Positions 21,301-30,100 of a DNA stretch of 64,000 nt are shown in pieces. Source of the DNA: Actinomadura luzonensis (GTDB lineage: Bacteria > Actinomycetota > Actinomycetes > Streptosporangiales > Streptosporangiaceae); contig NZ_JAKRKC020000001.1 of the NCBI RefSeq assembly GCF_022664455.2, forward strand, positions 4,283,001 through 4,347,000, given 5' to 3'. The stretch's first letter is position 1; the number at the start of each line of letters is the position of its first letter. The notes below the pieces were generated by a model. That model was not told the origin of the DNA and ran no database searches. It worked only from the letters and a program-made list of their open reading frames with translations. Position numbers and translations under genes: made by a program.

Positions 21301-21966
21301 GCCGACGCGGTGCGGCACGTTGACGGCGACGCCGCCGGCGAGCGCGAGGTCGCACTCGAACCCGGCGAGGCTGGTGGCGGCCGCGCACGCCGCGACGAGC
21401 GAGGTGGAGCAGTAGCTCTGCACGCCGTAGCTGGGGCCGGACAGGCCGAGGGCGTGCGCGACGCGGGTGGTGAGCGAGTCCTTGTCGTTGGCGAGGCCGA
21501 GCGCGAGGTCGCCCATGACGGCGGCGAGGCCGCCCGGCAGGAGGTTGTTCTGCAGGTACGAGCTGTGGGCGCAGCCGCCGAACACGCCGATCGCGCCGTC
21601 GAACCGCTTGGGGTCGCAGCCCGCGTCCTCCAGCGCCGCCCAGCTGTGCTCCAGGAACAGGCGGTGCTGCGGGTCGAGGATCTGCGCCTCCTTCGGGCCG
21701 AAGCCGAAGAAGGCGGCGTCGAACAGCTCCACGCCGTCGATGACGGGGGCGGCCTTGACGTACGCGGGGTCGGCCAGCACGTCCTCGGGCACCCCGGCGG
21801 CGCGCAGCTCGTCGTCGCCGAAGCGGGTGATCCCGGAGCGGCCCGCCCGGATGACCGACCAGAGCTCGGCGACGTCGGACGCCCCGGGGAAACGGCCGGA
21901 CATCCCGACGATCGCGATGTCGCTGCCGGGGCTCTCGATGTCGTCGTTCACGTCTAGCGTCCTCAT
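12304..21966 (-). CDS. Type I PKS, two modules (5 and 6): KS-AT-KR-carrier, KS-AT-KR-carrier
   Basis: About 3220 residues. First module: KS with Cys in SYCSTSLVAA (about residue 188), AT with GYSLGE (about 655) and THAFHS, KR (TGGLGDVG about 1254; STSALLGG...GSYAAANAAL), carrier DNFFDLGGNSL (about 1557). Second module: KS with TFCSTSLVAAH (about 1814), AT GYSLGE (about 2287) with THAFHS, KR (TGGLGGVA about 2814), carrier DNFFELGGNSLLG (about 3135). HAFH predicts malonyl-CoA. No DH is present, so hydroxyls are expected. There is no N-terminal coiled-coil dock. Low-complexity linkers lie near 17050-17130 and 18950-19150. ATG 21966 follows GAGG; ATG 21978, overlapping the upstream stop, is an alternative. 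Confidence 0.93.
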   Translation of the reverse strand: MRTLDVNDDIESPGSDIAIVGMSGRFPGASDVAELWSVIRAGRSGITRFGDDELRAAGVPEDVLADPAYVKAAPVIDGVELFDAAFFGFGPKEAQILDPQHRLFLEHSWAALEDAGCDPKRFDGAIGVFGGCAHSSYLQNNLLPGGLAAVMGDLALGLANDKDSLTTRVAHALGLSGPSYGVQSYCSTSLVAACAAATSLAGFECDLALAGGVAVNVPHRVGYLYQQGGIAPPDGECRAFDAGGLGAPLGSGVGVVALRRLEDALADGDQIYAVIRGWAVNNDAGRKVGFTAPGVQGQAAVMAEALASADLTPADIDYVEAHGTGTALGDAAELAALQQVFRGQSLLLGSVKTNVGHLDRAAGVTNLIKAALALSHDEIPPTLNLAEPNPQLAAGEARLEVVTGLRSWPREAGRTRRAGVSAFGIGGTNAHVVLEEAPLVPRTEEPARPEPIIWSARTAEAADAMTARLAEHLAGDGAGQRLSDVAHTLQTGRQVFGHRRLLVAATPAEAAAALRGPAVLSRAESRADRPVAFLIAGTGEQYPGLAEELYHAEPVFRDALDRCRAALRRHLDTGAADPLAEMLAPRSRPGNGDGDGDGGGDGGGTALGRLLGRAATPDAATPTEILQPALFAVEYALAELVLSWGVRPAALAGYSLGEYVAATLAGVLTPEDALALVAHRARLIGELPAGEMSAVPLPAADLTDRLRRAGITGVDVGAVSGPDLTVLSGEPAAMRAARELLAAEAVPCRPLATTHAFHSRMMEPARDRLTAWIAANVTLRAPAIPYVSNVTGQLITAEQATDPAYWAEHMCAPVRFDAVLDTLLRLDEEAALLELGPGRSLGAMARGHRGCPPGRWPLVVATLPGADDPRGAREVLAEAAGRLWLCGVPVDWSGYRQDRPVAKVALPTYPFQRARYWIDAPARPQPARAGTSPASHAAAPSAGATVSPPGDATAFSEGGVAGSAAVSPAGGVAGSAAVLPAGGTAAGSAAPGDPVVSASGSAYARAAVPGAVPAGASAVAPPHVRLMTPHWVPSPLPAVTTGSPGTCVVLAGEAATAEPVVEALRGAGGEVVTVLPGAAFAETATGVVIDPGSAADHAALARRLREAAVVLDLRLLDRPEEPAPDGRDALLPVARLLHAWGEEGGDATRVVLVTRGGQAVRDGEAPEPGQAAAATLPMVANQEYLTLDCRTVDLAPGDTPQDVADLLAAEAGGSTGDDTFVAYRDGARLVRAHVPAEPADAPAPAVREGGTYLITGGLGDVGLLVAEHLVRQGARRLVLTSRAGLPADPDHPRRRAVDRLREAGAEVLTPRVDVTDPAAMRRALTEALTPGPAPSQGGPSQGEPSQGEPRLDGVVHAAAETSPGTFLPLRDLDGPAVARHFAAKVTGALVLERVLAETGQRPAFCVLFSSTSALLGGITFGSYAAANAALTALAHRNPGWTAASWDTWQVTLDRLDGGLGAAMAAHAMSAGEALAAFDRLLSAGRPDVVVAAGGLEDRLPRRATAEAPGTRDRFPRPELPQPYAAPLTQAERDLAELWSEVLGVEPVGTRDNFFDLGGNSLVALQMLALVKQRFGVAVPTVVLFEAPTVHTLAAVLGERAAPRPPARVTEPAPRSPESAGNPESAESAGSPGSPESHADADDRRIAVVGMAGRFPGAPDVETFWRNLRDGVESISFFSEDELLAAGVDPDQLRDPAYVPARPVLDDVAGFDAAFFGMSPRMAAVTDPQQRAFLEVCWEALEQAGYAAPEHRGRVGVFGGANISTYLLRQTARLLGGGKQEFSDFEVIMGNDKDALPTTVSYLFDLHGPSVAVQTFCSTSLVAAHLAVQSLRNGECELALAGGVSIRVPDRVGHLYGPGGQESPDGHVRTFDAEARGSMFGDGAAVVLLKRLPDALRDGDHIWAVIRGSAMNNDGALKVGYTAPSVVGQARVIADAMADAGVTGDDISYVEAHGTATELGDPIEVAALTRAFGPTTAKGYCPIGSVKTNVGHLDRAAGASGLIKTSLALREGVIPASLHYTRPNPEIDFDDSPFYVNTELSPWRTRDARPRIAGLNSLGMGGTNVHMVVEQPPGRPAGSPAEHRYHVLPVSARGAAAADQARDRLGRHLAGTPGLRLADVAYTLQAGRKVFEHRRAVVAASTAAAAEALTGEAGAMSRVDTAQGRQVAFLFAGVGEQYPGLAADLYRHEPAFRAALDECLGLLAESVPGLADLLAGERDGGGASLAALLGREGPGGRDEAGSGAAGSGGRAAELGRTEVVQPALFAVEYALARTLISWGLRPALMLGYSLGEYVAATLAGVLSLKDALALVTHRARLIAELPPGAMLAVSLPADALRRRFKLDARGLDVAALNGPQVTVVAGPPDAVTGLAGDLRAAGVPCRPLETTHAFHSRMLEPLAAELTSWVEANVRLNPPALPYVSNVTGGLADAGLVCDPGYWARHMCGTVRFADGVDRLLADPGLALVEIGPGQSLGALARGAGCPPERWPLITATLPAASDPRPGDQVLADCLARLWLCGVTLDWDAYHGRTAGADPAALPGRVPLPTYPFQRERHWLEPPRPGQVVAAEPDDLFEAITSLPKLPEDRWLHLPVWRQSAPPAPAPDDGAPWLVLTRDGRADAAADRLRATGARVVAVRPGEAYRAGPDGYTVRPGDAADLRALLRDLRAAGHPLTRALHLWTLEPSPDATALGLHTLVALARAAGEAGVTEWTLDVAVSGTQEVTGGDAVHPELATLTGPCLVIPLEYPKVATRLIDLPAGPADADLAALAAELSRPRADRVVALRRGRRWLPGYESLDPGPAEPDPFREDGVYLITGGLGGVALGLAGRLAREHRARLVLLARNGLPPREEWPAVLAGDGDETTRRRVRQVSELVELGAQVEIVTGDAADPDDVRRAVGTALERFGALHGVLHAAGVPGMGLMQFKRPEELEQVLAPKVAGTLALAEALRLGEPGEIELDFLVLFSSITSATGGGPGQVDYCAANAFLDTYAAKLAATGRRVVAVDWGEWTWNAWEAGLDGYDEALRAFFKQNRSRIGIGFPDGWRALRRALAAGEPRVVVSTQDFATLVRGSARFTLEAVTAPAGGAAGESHPRPELVTAYQEPAGPEEEAIAAIWRESLRLDRVGALDNFFELGGNSLLGVAIVAAVRNAFDLDELPPHILYEAPTVAALSRTVEALREGSAPALAGADGGSQVRAQLRRSGLEASAARRRGRHPQETTR

Positions 21967-21974
21967 TTCCGGCC

Positions 21975-24900
21975 TCATTTGCGGTTGCTGGAACGGGCCC
22001 GGCGCCGCCGCTGCCCCCGTGCCGAACTGGTGGTGAGCGTCTCCTCCTGGTCCGCGCCGCCGTGCAGGGCCGCCGCGAACTCGGCGACGGTGGGGTGCTC
22101 GAACAGCAGCGCCGGCGGCACCGGCCGGCCGAGCTCCTTCTCCAGGGCGAGGACCATGGCCATGCCGAGCAGGGAGTTGCCGCCGAGGTCGAAGAACGGG
22201 TCGTGCACTCCGACCCGGTCGATGCCGAGGTAGGCGCCCCACAGCTCGGCGATCTCGGTCTCGGGCTCGGTGCGGGGGGCGGCGTAGTCGGTGCGGAGCT
22301 GCGGGCGGGGGAAGCGCTGCCCCTGCGGGACGACGGTGGCCGCGCCGACGAGGTCGTCCAGGTCGAGCATGGCCGACCAGGCGCGCAGGACGTCGCGCAG
22401 CGGCTGCCGGACGGCCAGGACGCTGCCGTGCCCGGCGGCGGCGAGGCGGTCCAGCAGGGCGCAGCCGGCGTCGTCGGGGAAGCCGTGGCGGGCGCGGTAG
22501 TCCGCGACCTTCCCGGCCAGGCCGCCGCCGGTCGCCTTCAGCCCTTCGGACTGCCACACGTCGTGCTGCCAGGGCCCCCAGGCGACGGACACGACCCGGG
22601 TGGCGGGGGCGGCGGCGGCCAGGGCCTGGCCGTAGGCGTCGAGGAGGGTGTTGGCGGCGCAGTAGTCGGCCTCGCCGACGCCGCCGTACGCGGTGACGGC
22701 CGAGGAGTAGAGCACCAGCAGCTCGGGACGCTCGCCGGGCGGGGTCGCGGGGCCGGTCAGCTCGGCGAGGGGGCCCATGGCGAGCACCTTCGGCGCGAGG
22801 ACGCGGCGGGCCTCCGCCGGGGTGCGGCGGCGCAGCATCCCGCCGGCGGGGAGGCCGGCGGCGTGGATGACGCCGGTGAGTGCGCCGAAGTGCTCGCGGG
22901 CACGGCGCAGGGCCGCGCGCAACTCGCCGGGGACGCCGGTGTCGGCGGCGAGCAGCAGCACCTCGACCCCGGCCGCCTCCAGCTCGGCCACGTCACGCAG
23001 GGTCCGCGCGGCGGACGTCAGGCCCTCGCCCGCGGGGGCCTCCGCGACGGCGGGCGGGATGGCGGGCGGGATGGCGGGCGGGATGGCGGGCGGGGCAGCG
23101 GGCGGGGCGGCCTCCGCGACGGCGGCCGGAATGGCGGCCGGCGTGCGGTCGGCCGGGGCGGTCGGGCGGGTGATGGGGGTGCGGGCGAGGAGGGCGAGGC
23201 GGCGGACGCCGGCGCGGGCCAGGTGCTTGGCGAGGGCCATGCCGAGGCCGCGGGTGCCGCCGGTGATGAGGTAGGCGCCGTCCGCCCGCCAGACGGGGGC
23301 CGGGGGCGGCGGGACGGCGGCCTCGGCCCAGGTGCGGGCCCAGCGGCGGCCGCGGCGCCAGCCGGTCAGCGGGTCGGGGGCCTCGGGGGTGGCGGCGTCC
23401 TCCTGCGGCGGGGTCGTCAGCTCCAGGGCGAGCTGGGCGGCGGCGGACGTGGCGGCGCAGCCGGTCTCGGCGTCCAGGTCGACGCCGCTCCAGGTGAGGG
23501 CGGCGTACTCGTGGCGGGCGGCGCGGCCGAGGCCGTGCGCCAGCGACTGGTGCGGGGCGGGGACGTCGCCGCCGAGGATCTCGCTCGCGCCCCGGCTCAC
23601 GGTCAGCAGCCGGGCGGGACGGTCGCCGAGGGCCTGGAGGGCGAGCATGAGGCTGTCGAAGCCGAGCCCGATGGCCTCCCGCAGCTCGTCGTCGCCGGGC
23701 AGCGCGGCGGTGGTGGCGAGGCTCCACAGGTGGACGACGTGCACCGGGCCGGGCGGGAGGCCGGCGAACGCCTCCGCGTAGTGGGCGGGCACGGCCGGGT
23801 CGACGGTCAGCCGGCGGCCGTCGCGGCGCGGCTCGGGCGTCGTCCCGGCGACCACCTCGACGACGGGGGTGCCGGAGGCGGCGGCCAGGTCGGCGAGCGC
23901 CGCCCCGATCCCCTCGGGGTCGGCGAGGACGACCAGGGGGCCGGGCAGGGTCAGGGCGGCGGGGAGCACGGCGGGGCACGCGGCGTCACGCCGCCAGACC
24001 GGCACGAAGGCGAAGTCGGCGGCCTGGGCGTCCCTCGGCCCTGCACCGCCCATCCCGGCGGCGCTCATCTCAGCGGCGGCGCTCAGTCCAGCGGCGGTCC
24101 CCCCGGTGGCGTTCGCCCCGGTGGTGCTCGGTCCGGCGGCGTCCGACCCGGTGGTGTTCGGTCCGGCGGCGTCCGACCCGGCGGTGCTCACGTCGGGGGT
24201 GTTCGGCCCGGCGGCGGGCGGCTCGAGGGTGCTCGTACCGTTCGCGGAGCGCCCAGCGGCGGCGGGCAGGGGGTCGGGCCAGAAGCGGGTGCGCTGGAAC
24301 GGGTACGTGGGGAGGCTCAGGACGCGGCCCCCGGCCGGACGGGTGCGCTCCCAGGCGACGCCGGCGCCCAGCTCCCACAGCGCGGCGCAGGCGGCCAGCA
24401 CGTCGGCGCGGGCGTCGCGCGGCCCGGGCCCGGCCGTCCAGTACGGCGGCAGCGTCCCGAGCACGGCGGCGGGCTCGCCGCCCGCCAGGTTCTGCCGCAC
24501 CAGCCCGCCGAGGGTCTGCCCCGGCCCCAGCTCGACGAAGGCGGTCACGTCCTGGTCCAGGCAGTGCCGGACGCCGTCGGCGAAGCGGACCGTGCTGACG
24601 AGCTGGTCGGCCCAGTACGAGGTGCCGGTGGCCTGCTCGGCGGTGAGCGGCCGGCCGGTGAGGTTGGCGACGACCGTGACGGCCGGCGGGTCGCGCCGGA
24701 CCGTCTCCAGCACCGCGACCAGCTTCTCCCTGGCCGGCTGCAGCAGCGACGAGTGGAAGGCGTGCGCGGAGCGCAGGGGACGGCAGGCGACGCCGTCGGA
24801 CGTCAGCAGCGCGGTCGCGGCCTCGATCTCGGCGGGCAGGCCGGACAGGACGGTCATGGCCGGACCGTTCAGCGCGGCGACGTCCACCTCGACGCCGGCC

Positions 24901-27113
24901 GCGGCGAGGGCGGCCCGGACGCGGTCGCCGGGGGCCGCCGCGGCGACCATGCGGCCGGCGGGGACGGCGGCGATGAGGTGGGCGCGCTCGATGACGACGT
25001 GCAGCGCGTCCTCCAGGCTGAAGACGCCGGCCAGGCAGGCGGCGACGTACTCGCCGAGGCTGTAGCCGATGAGCAGGTCGGGGGTGAGGCCCCAGTGGCG
25101 GAGGAGGCGGGCCAGGGCGTACTCGGCGGCGAAGAGGAAGGGGTGGGCCACGGCGGCGTGGCTGAGCGGGTCGTCGGCGGGGGCCGCCGGGGCGTCGCCG
25201 CGTCCCAGGAGGGCGGCGAGGTCGCCGTGGGGAGCGGCGGCGGTGGCGGCGAAGTGCCGGCGGAGGTCGACGCCGGTGCGGGCGCGTACCAGGTCGGCGC
25301 ACTGGTCGACGGCTTCGGCGTAGACGGGCTCGCGGGCGTACAGGTCGCTGCCGAGGCCCGCGTACTGGTCGCCGACGCCGGGGAGGAGGAAGGCGACGCG
25401 GGGGGCGCCCTTGACGCGGTGGCCGCCGCCGTCCTCGGCGAGGGCGCGCAGCCGGCGGACGGCCTCGCCGGGGTCGGCGCAGAGGAGGGCGCGGCGGTGG
25501 TCGAGCTGGGCGCGGCCGGTCTGGAGGGTGTGGGCGAGGTCGGCGAGGGGGGTGCCGGGGTGCTCGGTCAGCCAGCCGGCCAGGCGTCCGGCCTGCTCGC
25601 GGAGCGCGTCGGGAGCCGCCGCCGACACCGGCAGCACGTACGGCCCCTCGGGGGTGGCGGCACCGGTGGTGCTCGTGGCGGTGCTCGTGGTGGTGGTGCT
25701 TCGGGTGGTGGTCGCGGCCTCGGCGGCGGCGAGGGCGGCGGGGGCGGACTGGAGGACGAGGTGCGCGTTGGTGCCGGACAGGCCGAAGGAGCTGACGCCG
25801 GCGAGCGTCACGTCCCCCAGCGGCGCCGCCGCCGTGACGGGCAGGACGGTCCCGTCCTCCGGGATGGCGGCGGCCGGGGTGGACAGGTTGAGGCTGGGCG
25901 GGATGAGCCCGTTCTCCAGCATGAGGATGGTCTTGATGACGCCGGCCACCCCGGCGGCGGCCTGGGTGTGGCCGATGTTGGTCTTGACCGCGCCCACCCG
26001 CAGCGGCCGCCCGGCCGGGCGCCGCCCGAAGACGTCGTGCAGGGCCGACAGCTCGATCGCGTCCCCGAGGTGGGTGCCGGAGCCGTGCGCCTCGACGTAG
26101 CCGATCTCGTCGGGCGAGACGCGGGCCGCCGCGAGCGCGCGGGTGATGACGTCGGCCTGGGCGCGCCTGCTGGGGGCGGTGAGGCCGTTGCTGCGGCCGT
26201 CCTGGTTGACGGCGGAGCCGCGCAGCACGGCGCGGACGCGGCGGCCGTTGGCGAGCGCCTTGGACAGCGGCTCCAGCACGAGCAGGCCGCCGCCCTCCCC
26301 CATGACGTAGCCGTCGGCCTGCTCGTCGAAGGTCTTGCACCGCCCGTCGGCGCACATCATGAGCCCGGCGCAGGCCTGCTGGAAGGTGGTGGGGTGCAGG
26401 GTGAGGGACGCGCCGCCGGCGAGGGCGAGGTCGCACTCGCCGCGCCGCAGGCTCTCGACGGCGAGGTGGACGGCGATCAGGGACGAGGAGCAGGCGGTGT
26501 CCACGGTGACGGTGGGGCCGACCAGGTCGAGCTGGTAGGCGATGCGGCCGGCCGCCACGCTGGGGATGGAGCCCTGCCCGAGGTAGGGGTCGGAGGCGGC
26601 CTCGCCGCCCTGGCGTTCGAGCTGGATGCGGCCGTACTGGAGGGTGTCCATGAAGCCGACCAGCACGCCGGTGCGGCTGCCCGCCATCCGGGTGGGCGAC
26701 AGGCCGGCGTTCTCCAGGGCCTCCCAGGCGAGCTCCAGCAGGAGCCGCTGGTGCGGGTCCATGCGCAGCGCCTCGCGGGGCGACAGGCCGAAGAAGGCGG
26801 CGTCCCAGCCGGCGACGTCGTCGAGGAACGCGCCGTAGCGGGTGTACATGCCGCCGGGGACGCCGGGCCGGGGGTCGTAGTAGGCGTCGATGTCCCAGCG
26901 CGCGGCGGGCACCTCGCGTACGGCGCTGCCGCCGCGCCGCAGCAGGTCCCAGAAGCCCTCGACCGACTCGCCGCCGGGGTAGCGGCAGGCGATGCCGACG
27001 ACGGCGACGGGCTCGTGGCGGCGTTCCTCCACGTCGGCGAGCCGCTGGCGGGTCTGAGCCAGTTCGACGGTCACGCGCTTGAGGTAGGAGCGGAGCTTTT
27101 CCTCGGTCCCCAT
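21975..27113 (-). CDS. Type I PKS, one module (4): KS-AT-KR-carrier
   Basis: 1712 residues. The N-terminus MGTEEKLRSYLKRVTVEL is a coiled-coil docking element matching the C-terminal dock of the upstream PKS. The KS is of the classic type (TVDTACSSSLIAVH, Cys about residue 208; EAHGSGT; KTNIGHTQAAAG). The AT has GYSLGE (about 684) and AHAFHS, predicting malonyl-CoA. KR has TGGTRGLG (about 1286) and YSSAVTAYGG...ADYCAAN. The carrier has the NRPS-like core DPFFDLGGNSLLG (about 1649). It thus joins a classic KS and dock to the AT and carrier type of the following PKS. The C-terminus is a basic tail (RGQRRRRARSSNRK) instead of the usual dock. Thr/Ala-rich linkers flank the AT. Confidence 0.93.
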   Translation of the reverse strand: MGTEEKLRSYLKRVTVELAQTRQRLADVEERRHEPVAVVGIACRYPGGESVEGFWDLLRRGGSAVREVPAARWDIDAYYDPRPGVPGGMYTRYGAFLDDVAGWDAAFFGLSPREALRMDPHQRLLLELAWEALENAGLSPTRMAGSRTGVLVGFMDTLQYGRIQLERQGGEAASDPYLGQGSIPSVAAGRIAYQLDLVGPTVTVDTACSSSLIAVHLAVESLRRGECDLALAGGASLTLHPTTFQQACAGLMMCADGRCKTFDEQADGYVMGEGGGLLVLEPLSKALANGRRVRAVLRGSAVNQDGRSNGLTAPSRRAQADVITRALAAARVSPDEIGYVEAHGSGTHLGDAIELSALHDVFGRRPAGRPLRVGAVKTNIGHTQAAAGVAGVIKTILMLENGLIPPSLNLSTPAAAIPEDGTVLPVTAAAPLGDVTLAGVSSFGLSGTNAHLVLQSAPAALAAAEAATTTRSTTTTSTATSTTGAATPEGPYVLPVSAAAPDALREQAGRLAGWLTEHPGTPLADLAHTLQTGRAQLDHRRALLCADPGEAVRRLRALAEDGGGHRVKGAPRVAFLLPGVGDQYAGLGSDLYAREPVYAEAVDQCADLVRARTGVDLRRHFAATAAAPHGDLAALLGRGDAPAAPADDPLSHAAVAHPFLFAAEYALARLLRHWGLTPDLLIGYSLGEYVAACLAGVFSLEDALHVVIERAHLIAAVPAGRMVAAAAPGDRVRAALAAAGVEVDVAALNGPAMTVLSGLPAEIEAATALLTSDGVACRPLRSAHAFHSSLLQPAREKLVAVLETVRRDPPAVTVVANLTGRPLTAEQATGTSYWADQLVSTVRFADGVRHCLDQDVTAFVELGPGQTLGGLVRQNLAGGEPAAVLGTLPPYWTAGPGPRDARADVLAACAALWELGAGVAWERTRPAGGRVLSLPTYPFQRTRFWPDPLPAAAGRSANGTSTLEPPAAGPNTPDVSTAGSDAAGPNTTGSDAAGPSTTGANATGGTAAGLSAAAEMSAAGMGGAGPRDAQAADFAFVPVWRRDAACPAVLPAALTLPGPLVVLADPEGIGAALADLAAASGTPVVEVVAGTTPEPRRDGRRLTVDPAVPAHYAEAFAGLPPGPVHVVHLWSLATTAALPGDDELREAIGLGFDSLMLALQALGDRPARLLTVSRGASEILGGDVPAPHQSLAHGLGRAARHEYAALTWSGVDLDAETGCAATSAAAQLALELTTPPQEDAATPEAPDPLTGWRRGRRWARTWAEAAVPPPPAPVWRADGAYLITGGTRGLGMALAKHLARAGVRRLALLARTPITRPTAPADRTPAAIPAAVAEAAPPAAPPAIPPAIPPAIPPAVAEAPAGEGLTSAARTLRDVAELEAAGVEVLLLAADTGVPGELRAALRRAREHFGALTGVIHAAGLPAGGMLRRRTPAEARRVLAPKVLAMGPLAELTGPATPPGERPELLVLYSSAVTAYGGVGEADYCAANTLLDAYGQALAAAAPATRVVSVAWGPWQHDVWQSEGLKATGGGLAGKVADYRARHGFPDDAGCALLDRLAAAGHGSVLAVRQPLRDVLRAWSAMLDLDDLVGAATVVPQGQRFPRPQLRTDYAAPRTEPETEIAELWGAYLGIDRVGVHDPFFDLGGNSLLGMAMVLALEKELGRPVPPALLFEHPTVAEFAAALHGGADQEETLTTSSARGQRRRRARSSNRK
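23049..23096 (-). repeat. Short tandem repeat, 12-bp unit, inside KR linker of module 4
   Basis: Four copies of a 12-base unit (ggcgggcgggat on the plus strand, last copy diverged) encode an Ala-Ile-Pro-Pro repeat in a linker of the module-4 KR region. The length is in frame, so it is a flexible hinge that may vary between strains. Confidence 0.8.
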
Positions 27114-27168
27114 CGGGAAGCCTTTCCGGTCGCGGTCGTGGGCGCTGTGGTGGGGCGGCGGGCAGGGG

Positions 27169-30100
27169 TCACAGGTCGTTGTCGATGAGGGCGAAGATCT
27201 CCTCGTCGGACGCGGAGTCGATCTTGTCCATGACGCCTCCGGCGGTCGCGAGGACGGAGCCGAGCCTGGTGAGCGCGTTCTGCAGGAGGGGCACCACGCG
27301 CTGCCGGATGGCGGCGGCCTCGCCGTTGGCGTGTTCGAGCACCTGGTCGAGGCGGTCGAGGGCGGCGCGGAGGGTGTCCTCGGGGGCGGACTCGGGGGCG
27401 GTCGACGGGGTCACAGACGGGGCGAGCGCGCCGATCAGGTGCGTGGCGAGCGCGGCGACGGTGGGGTGGTCGAAGACGAGCGTGGGGGGCAGCCGCAGCC
27501 CGGTGTCGGCGTTGAGCCGGTTGCGCAGCTCGACGGCGGTGAGGGAGTCGAAGCCGAGCTCGTTGAAGGGGCGGTCGATGTCGACGCCGTCGGCGCTGCC
27601 GTGGGCGAGGACGGTCGCGACGTGAGCCTGCACGGTCTCGGTGAGCACGCGCAGCGCCTCGGCGCGCGGCAGGGCGGACAGGCGCGCGACGAGCCCGGCG
27701 GCCGGGGCGGCGGCCTGCGGCCCGGTGGCGGCGCTCTGGCGTGGGGCGCGGACCAGGCCCTTGAGCAGGTGCGGCAGGTCGCCGTTCGCGGCGCGGGCGC
27801 GCAGCCCCGAGGTGTTCCAGCGGGCGGCGACGACGAGCGGGTCGGGCGCGGTGAGGGCGGCGTCGAACAGGGCGAGGCCCTGCTGGACGTCGAGCGGGGC
27901 GATCCCGGCGCGGGCCAGCCTGGCCCGGTCGGCGTGGCCGAGGGCCCCGGTCATGCCGGACTCGGCGTCCCACAGGCCCCAGGCGATGGAGACGGCGGGC
28001 AGGCCGAGGTCGTGGCGGTGCTCGGCGAGGGCGTCGAGGAAGGCGTTCGCGGCGGCGTAGTTGCCCTGCCCGGCGTTGCCCAGCACCCCGGCCAGGGACG
28101 AGAACAGCACGAAGAGGGACAGCGGCCGGTCGCGGGTCAGCTCGTGCAGGTGCCAGGCCGCGTCCGCCTTCGGGGCGAGGACGGTGTCCAGGCGGGTGGC
28201 GGTGAGGTCCTGGACGAGGGCGTCGTCCAGGACGCCGGCCGTGTGCACGACGCCGGTGAGGCCGGGGGTCGCGTCCAGGACCTCGCGCAGGGCCTCGCGG
28301 TCGGCGACGTCGCAGGCCAGGACGGTGACGTGCGCGCCCAGGGCCTCCAGCTCGGCCGTCAGGGCGGGCGCGCCGGGGGCGTCAGGGCCGCGCCGCGAGA
28401 GCAGGACGAGGTCGCGGACGCCGTGCCGCCGCACCAGGTGCCCGGCGACCAGCGCGCCGAGGCCGCCGGTGCCGCCGGTGACGAGCACCGTCCCGGCCGG
28501 GCCGGGGTGGCGGTCGCGGGGCGCTCGTCAGGCCGGGGTGGCCGCTGCGGCGGGGTCGCGGGGGCGCTCGTCAGCCGGGGGTGGCCGCGGCGGCGGGCGT
28601 CGCGGCGGCCAGCCGGGGCACCAGGAAGGCGCCGTCGCGGACCAGGACGCGCGGCTCGCCGACGGCGGCGACCTCCCGCCAGGGGACGTCGGCGTCGTCG
28701 GTCTCGACGATCGTGAAGCGGCCGGGCTGCTCGGCCTGCGCCGCGCCGACCAGGCCGCGCACGGCGGCGCCGGCCAGGTCGCCGGGCCGGGTGACGAACA
28801 TGACGGGCACGTCGTCGGGGTGGGCGGCGACGGCGTCGAGGACGCGGGCGGTCAGGTCGCGGGCGGCGGCGGCCGGGTCGGGGTCGTCGCTGACGCAGGG
28901 GACGACGACGGGCTCGGGGGCTCCGGCGGCGGTGAGCGCGGCCTCGGTCCAGTCCACCCCGTACGGGACGGGCGCGGCGGCGGGAGCGGGGGCGGCGGCC
29001 CGGGTGCGCAGGGCCTCGATCGCGAGCACCGGCGCGCCGGCCGGGTCGGCGGCCTCGACGGTGGCGTCCTGGTCCGCGCCGGACAGCCGGACGCGGAGGA
29101 CGCCTGCCTCGGCGGTGTGCAGCCGCACGCCGGAGAAGGCGAACGGCAGCCGCAGCTCGCCGTCGTCGCGGGCCAGCACCAGGGGGTGGAAGGCGGCGTC
29201 GAGCAGCGCCGGGTGCACACCGAAGCCGGTCACGTCGAGCCCTTCCGGCGCGGCGACCTCGGCGTACAGGTCGTCGCCCGACCGCCACAGGGCGCGCAGC
29301 CCCTGGAAGGCGGGGCCGTACTCGTAGCCGCGCTCGGCCAGGCGGGCGTAGCCGTCGGCGAGGTCCACGGGGGTCGCGCCGGGGGGCGGCCAGGCGGCGG
29401 CCCACGCGTACGGCGCGGCGGGCGCGGGGTCCTCGGCGAGGACGCCGCTGGCGTGCCGCTGCCAGGCGTCGCCGCCGGGCGGGCGGGACCAGATCGCGAC
29501 CTGGCGGCGTCCGGCGTCCGCCGGGCCCACGGTGACCTGGAGGGCGAGCGGCCCGGACAGGTACAGCGGGGTCTCGATGACCAGCTCGTCGAGGCGGTCG
29601 CAGCCGGCGTGGGCGGCGGCTTCGAGCGCGAGGTCGGCGAAGGCGGCGCCGGGCAGCAGGACGCCGCCGCGCACGGCGTGGTCGGCCAGCCAGGGCGCGC
29701 CGGACCGGGCGAGCCGGCCGGTCAGCACGTGGGAGCCGTCGGCGGCGGACACCACCGTGTCGAGGAGGGGGTGGCGGGAGCCTTCGACGCCGGCGCCGGC
29801 CGGGCGGCCGACGGCGAGGCCGTCACCGAGCCAGTAGCGGCTGCGCTGGAAGGCGTAGGTGGGGGGCTGCGGCTCGGGACGGGGGCCGTCGCCGAGCACC
29901 GTGGCCCAGTCGACCGGCGCGCCCTCGGCCCACGCCTGGGCGAAGGAGGCGAGCAGGCGGGCGGGGCCGCCCTCGCCGCGCCGCAGCGACCCGGTGACGC
30001 CCGCCTGCACCCCGGCGTCCTCGCAGATCGCGGTGACGTCGCCGACGAGCACCGGGTGCGGGCTGGCCTCGACGAACACCGGCCGCCGCACCTGGGCGGC

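Noticed and set aside
21979..22557. N-terminal extension of the 12304-21966 PKS into the preceding gene
   Set aside because: The extra residues are Arg/Pro/Ala-rich shadow of the module-4 KR and carrier. A ribosome site and ATG at 21966 mark the real start.
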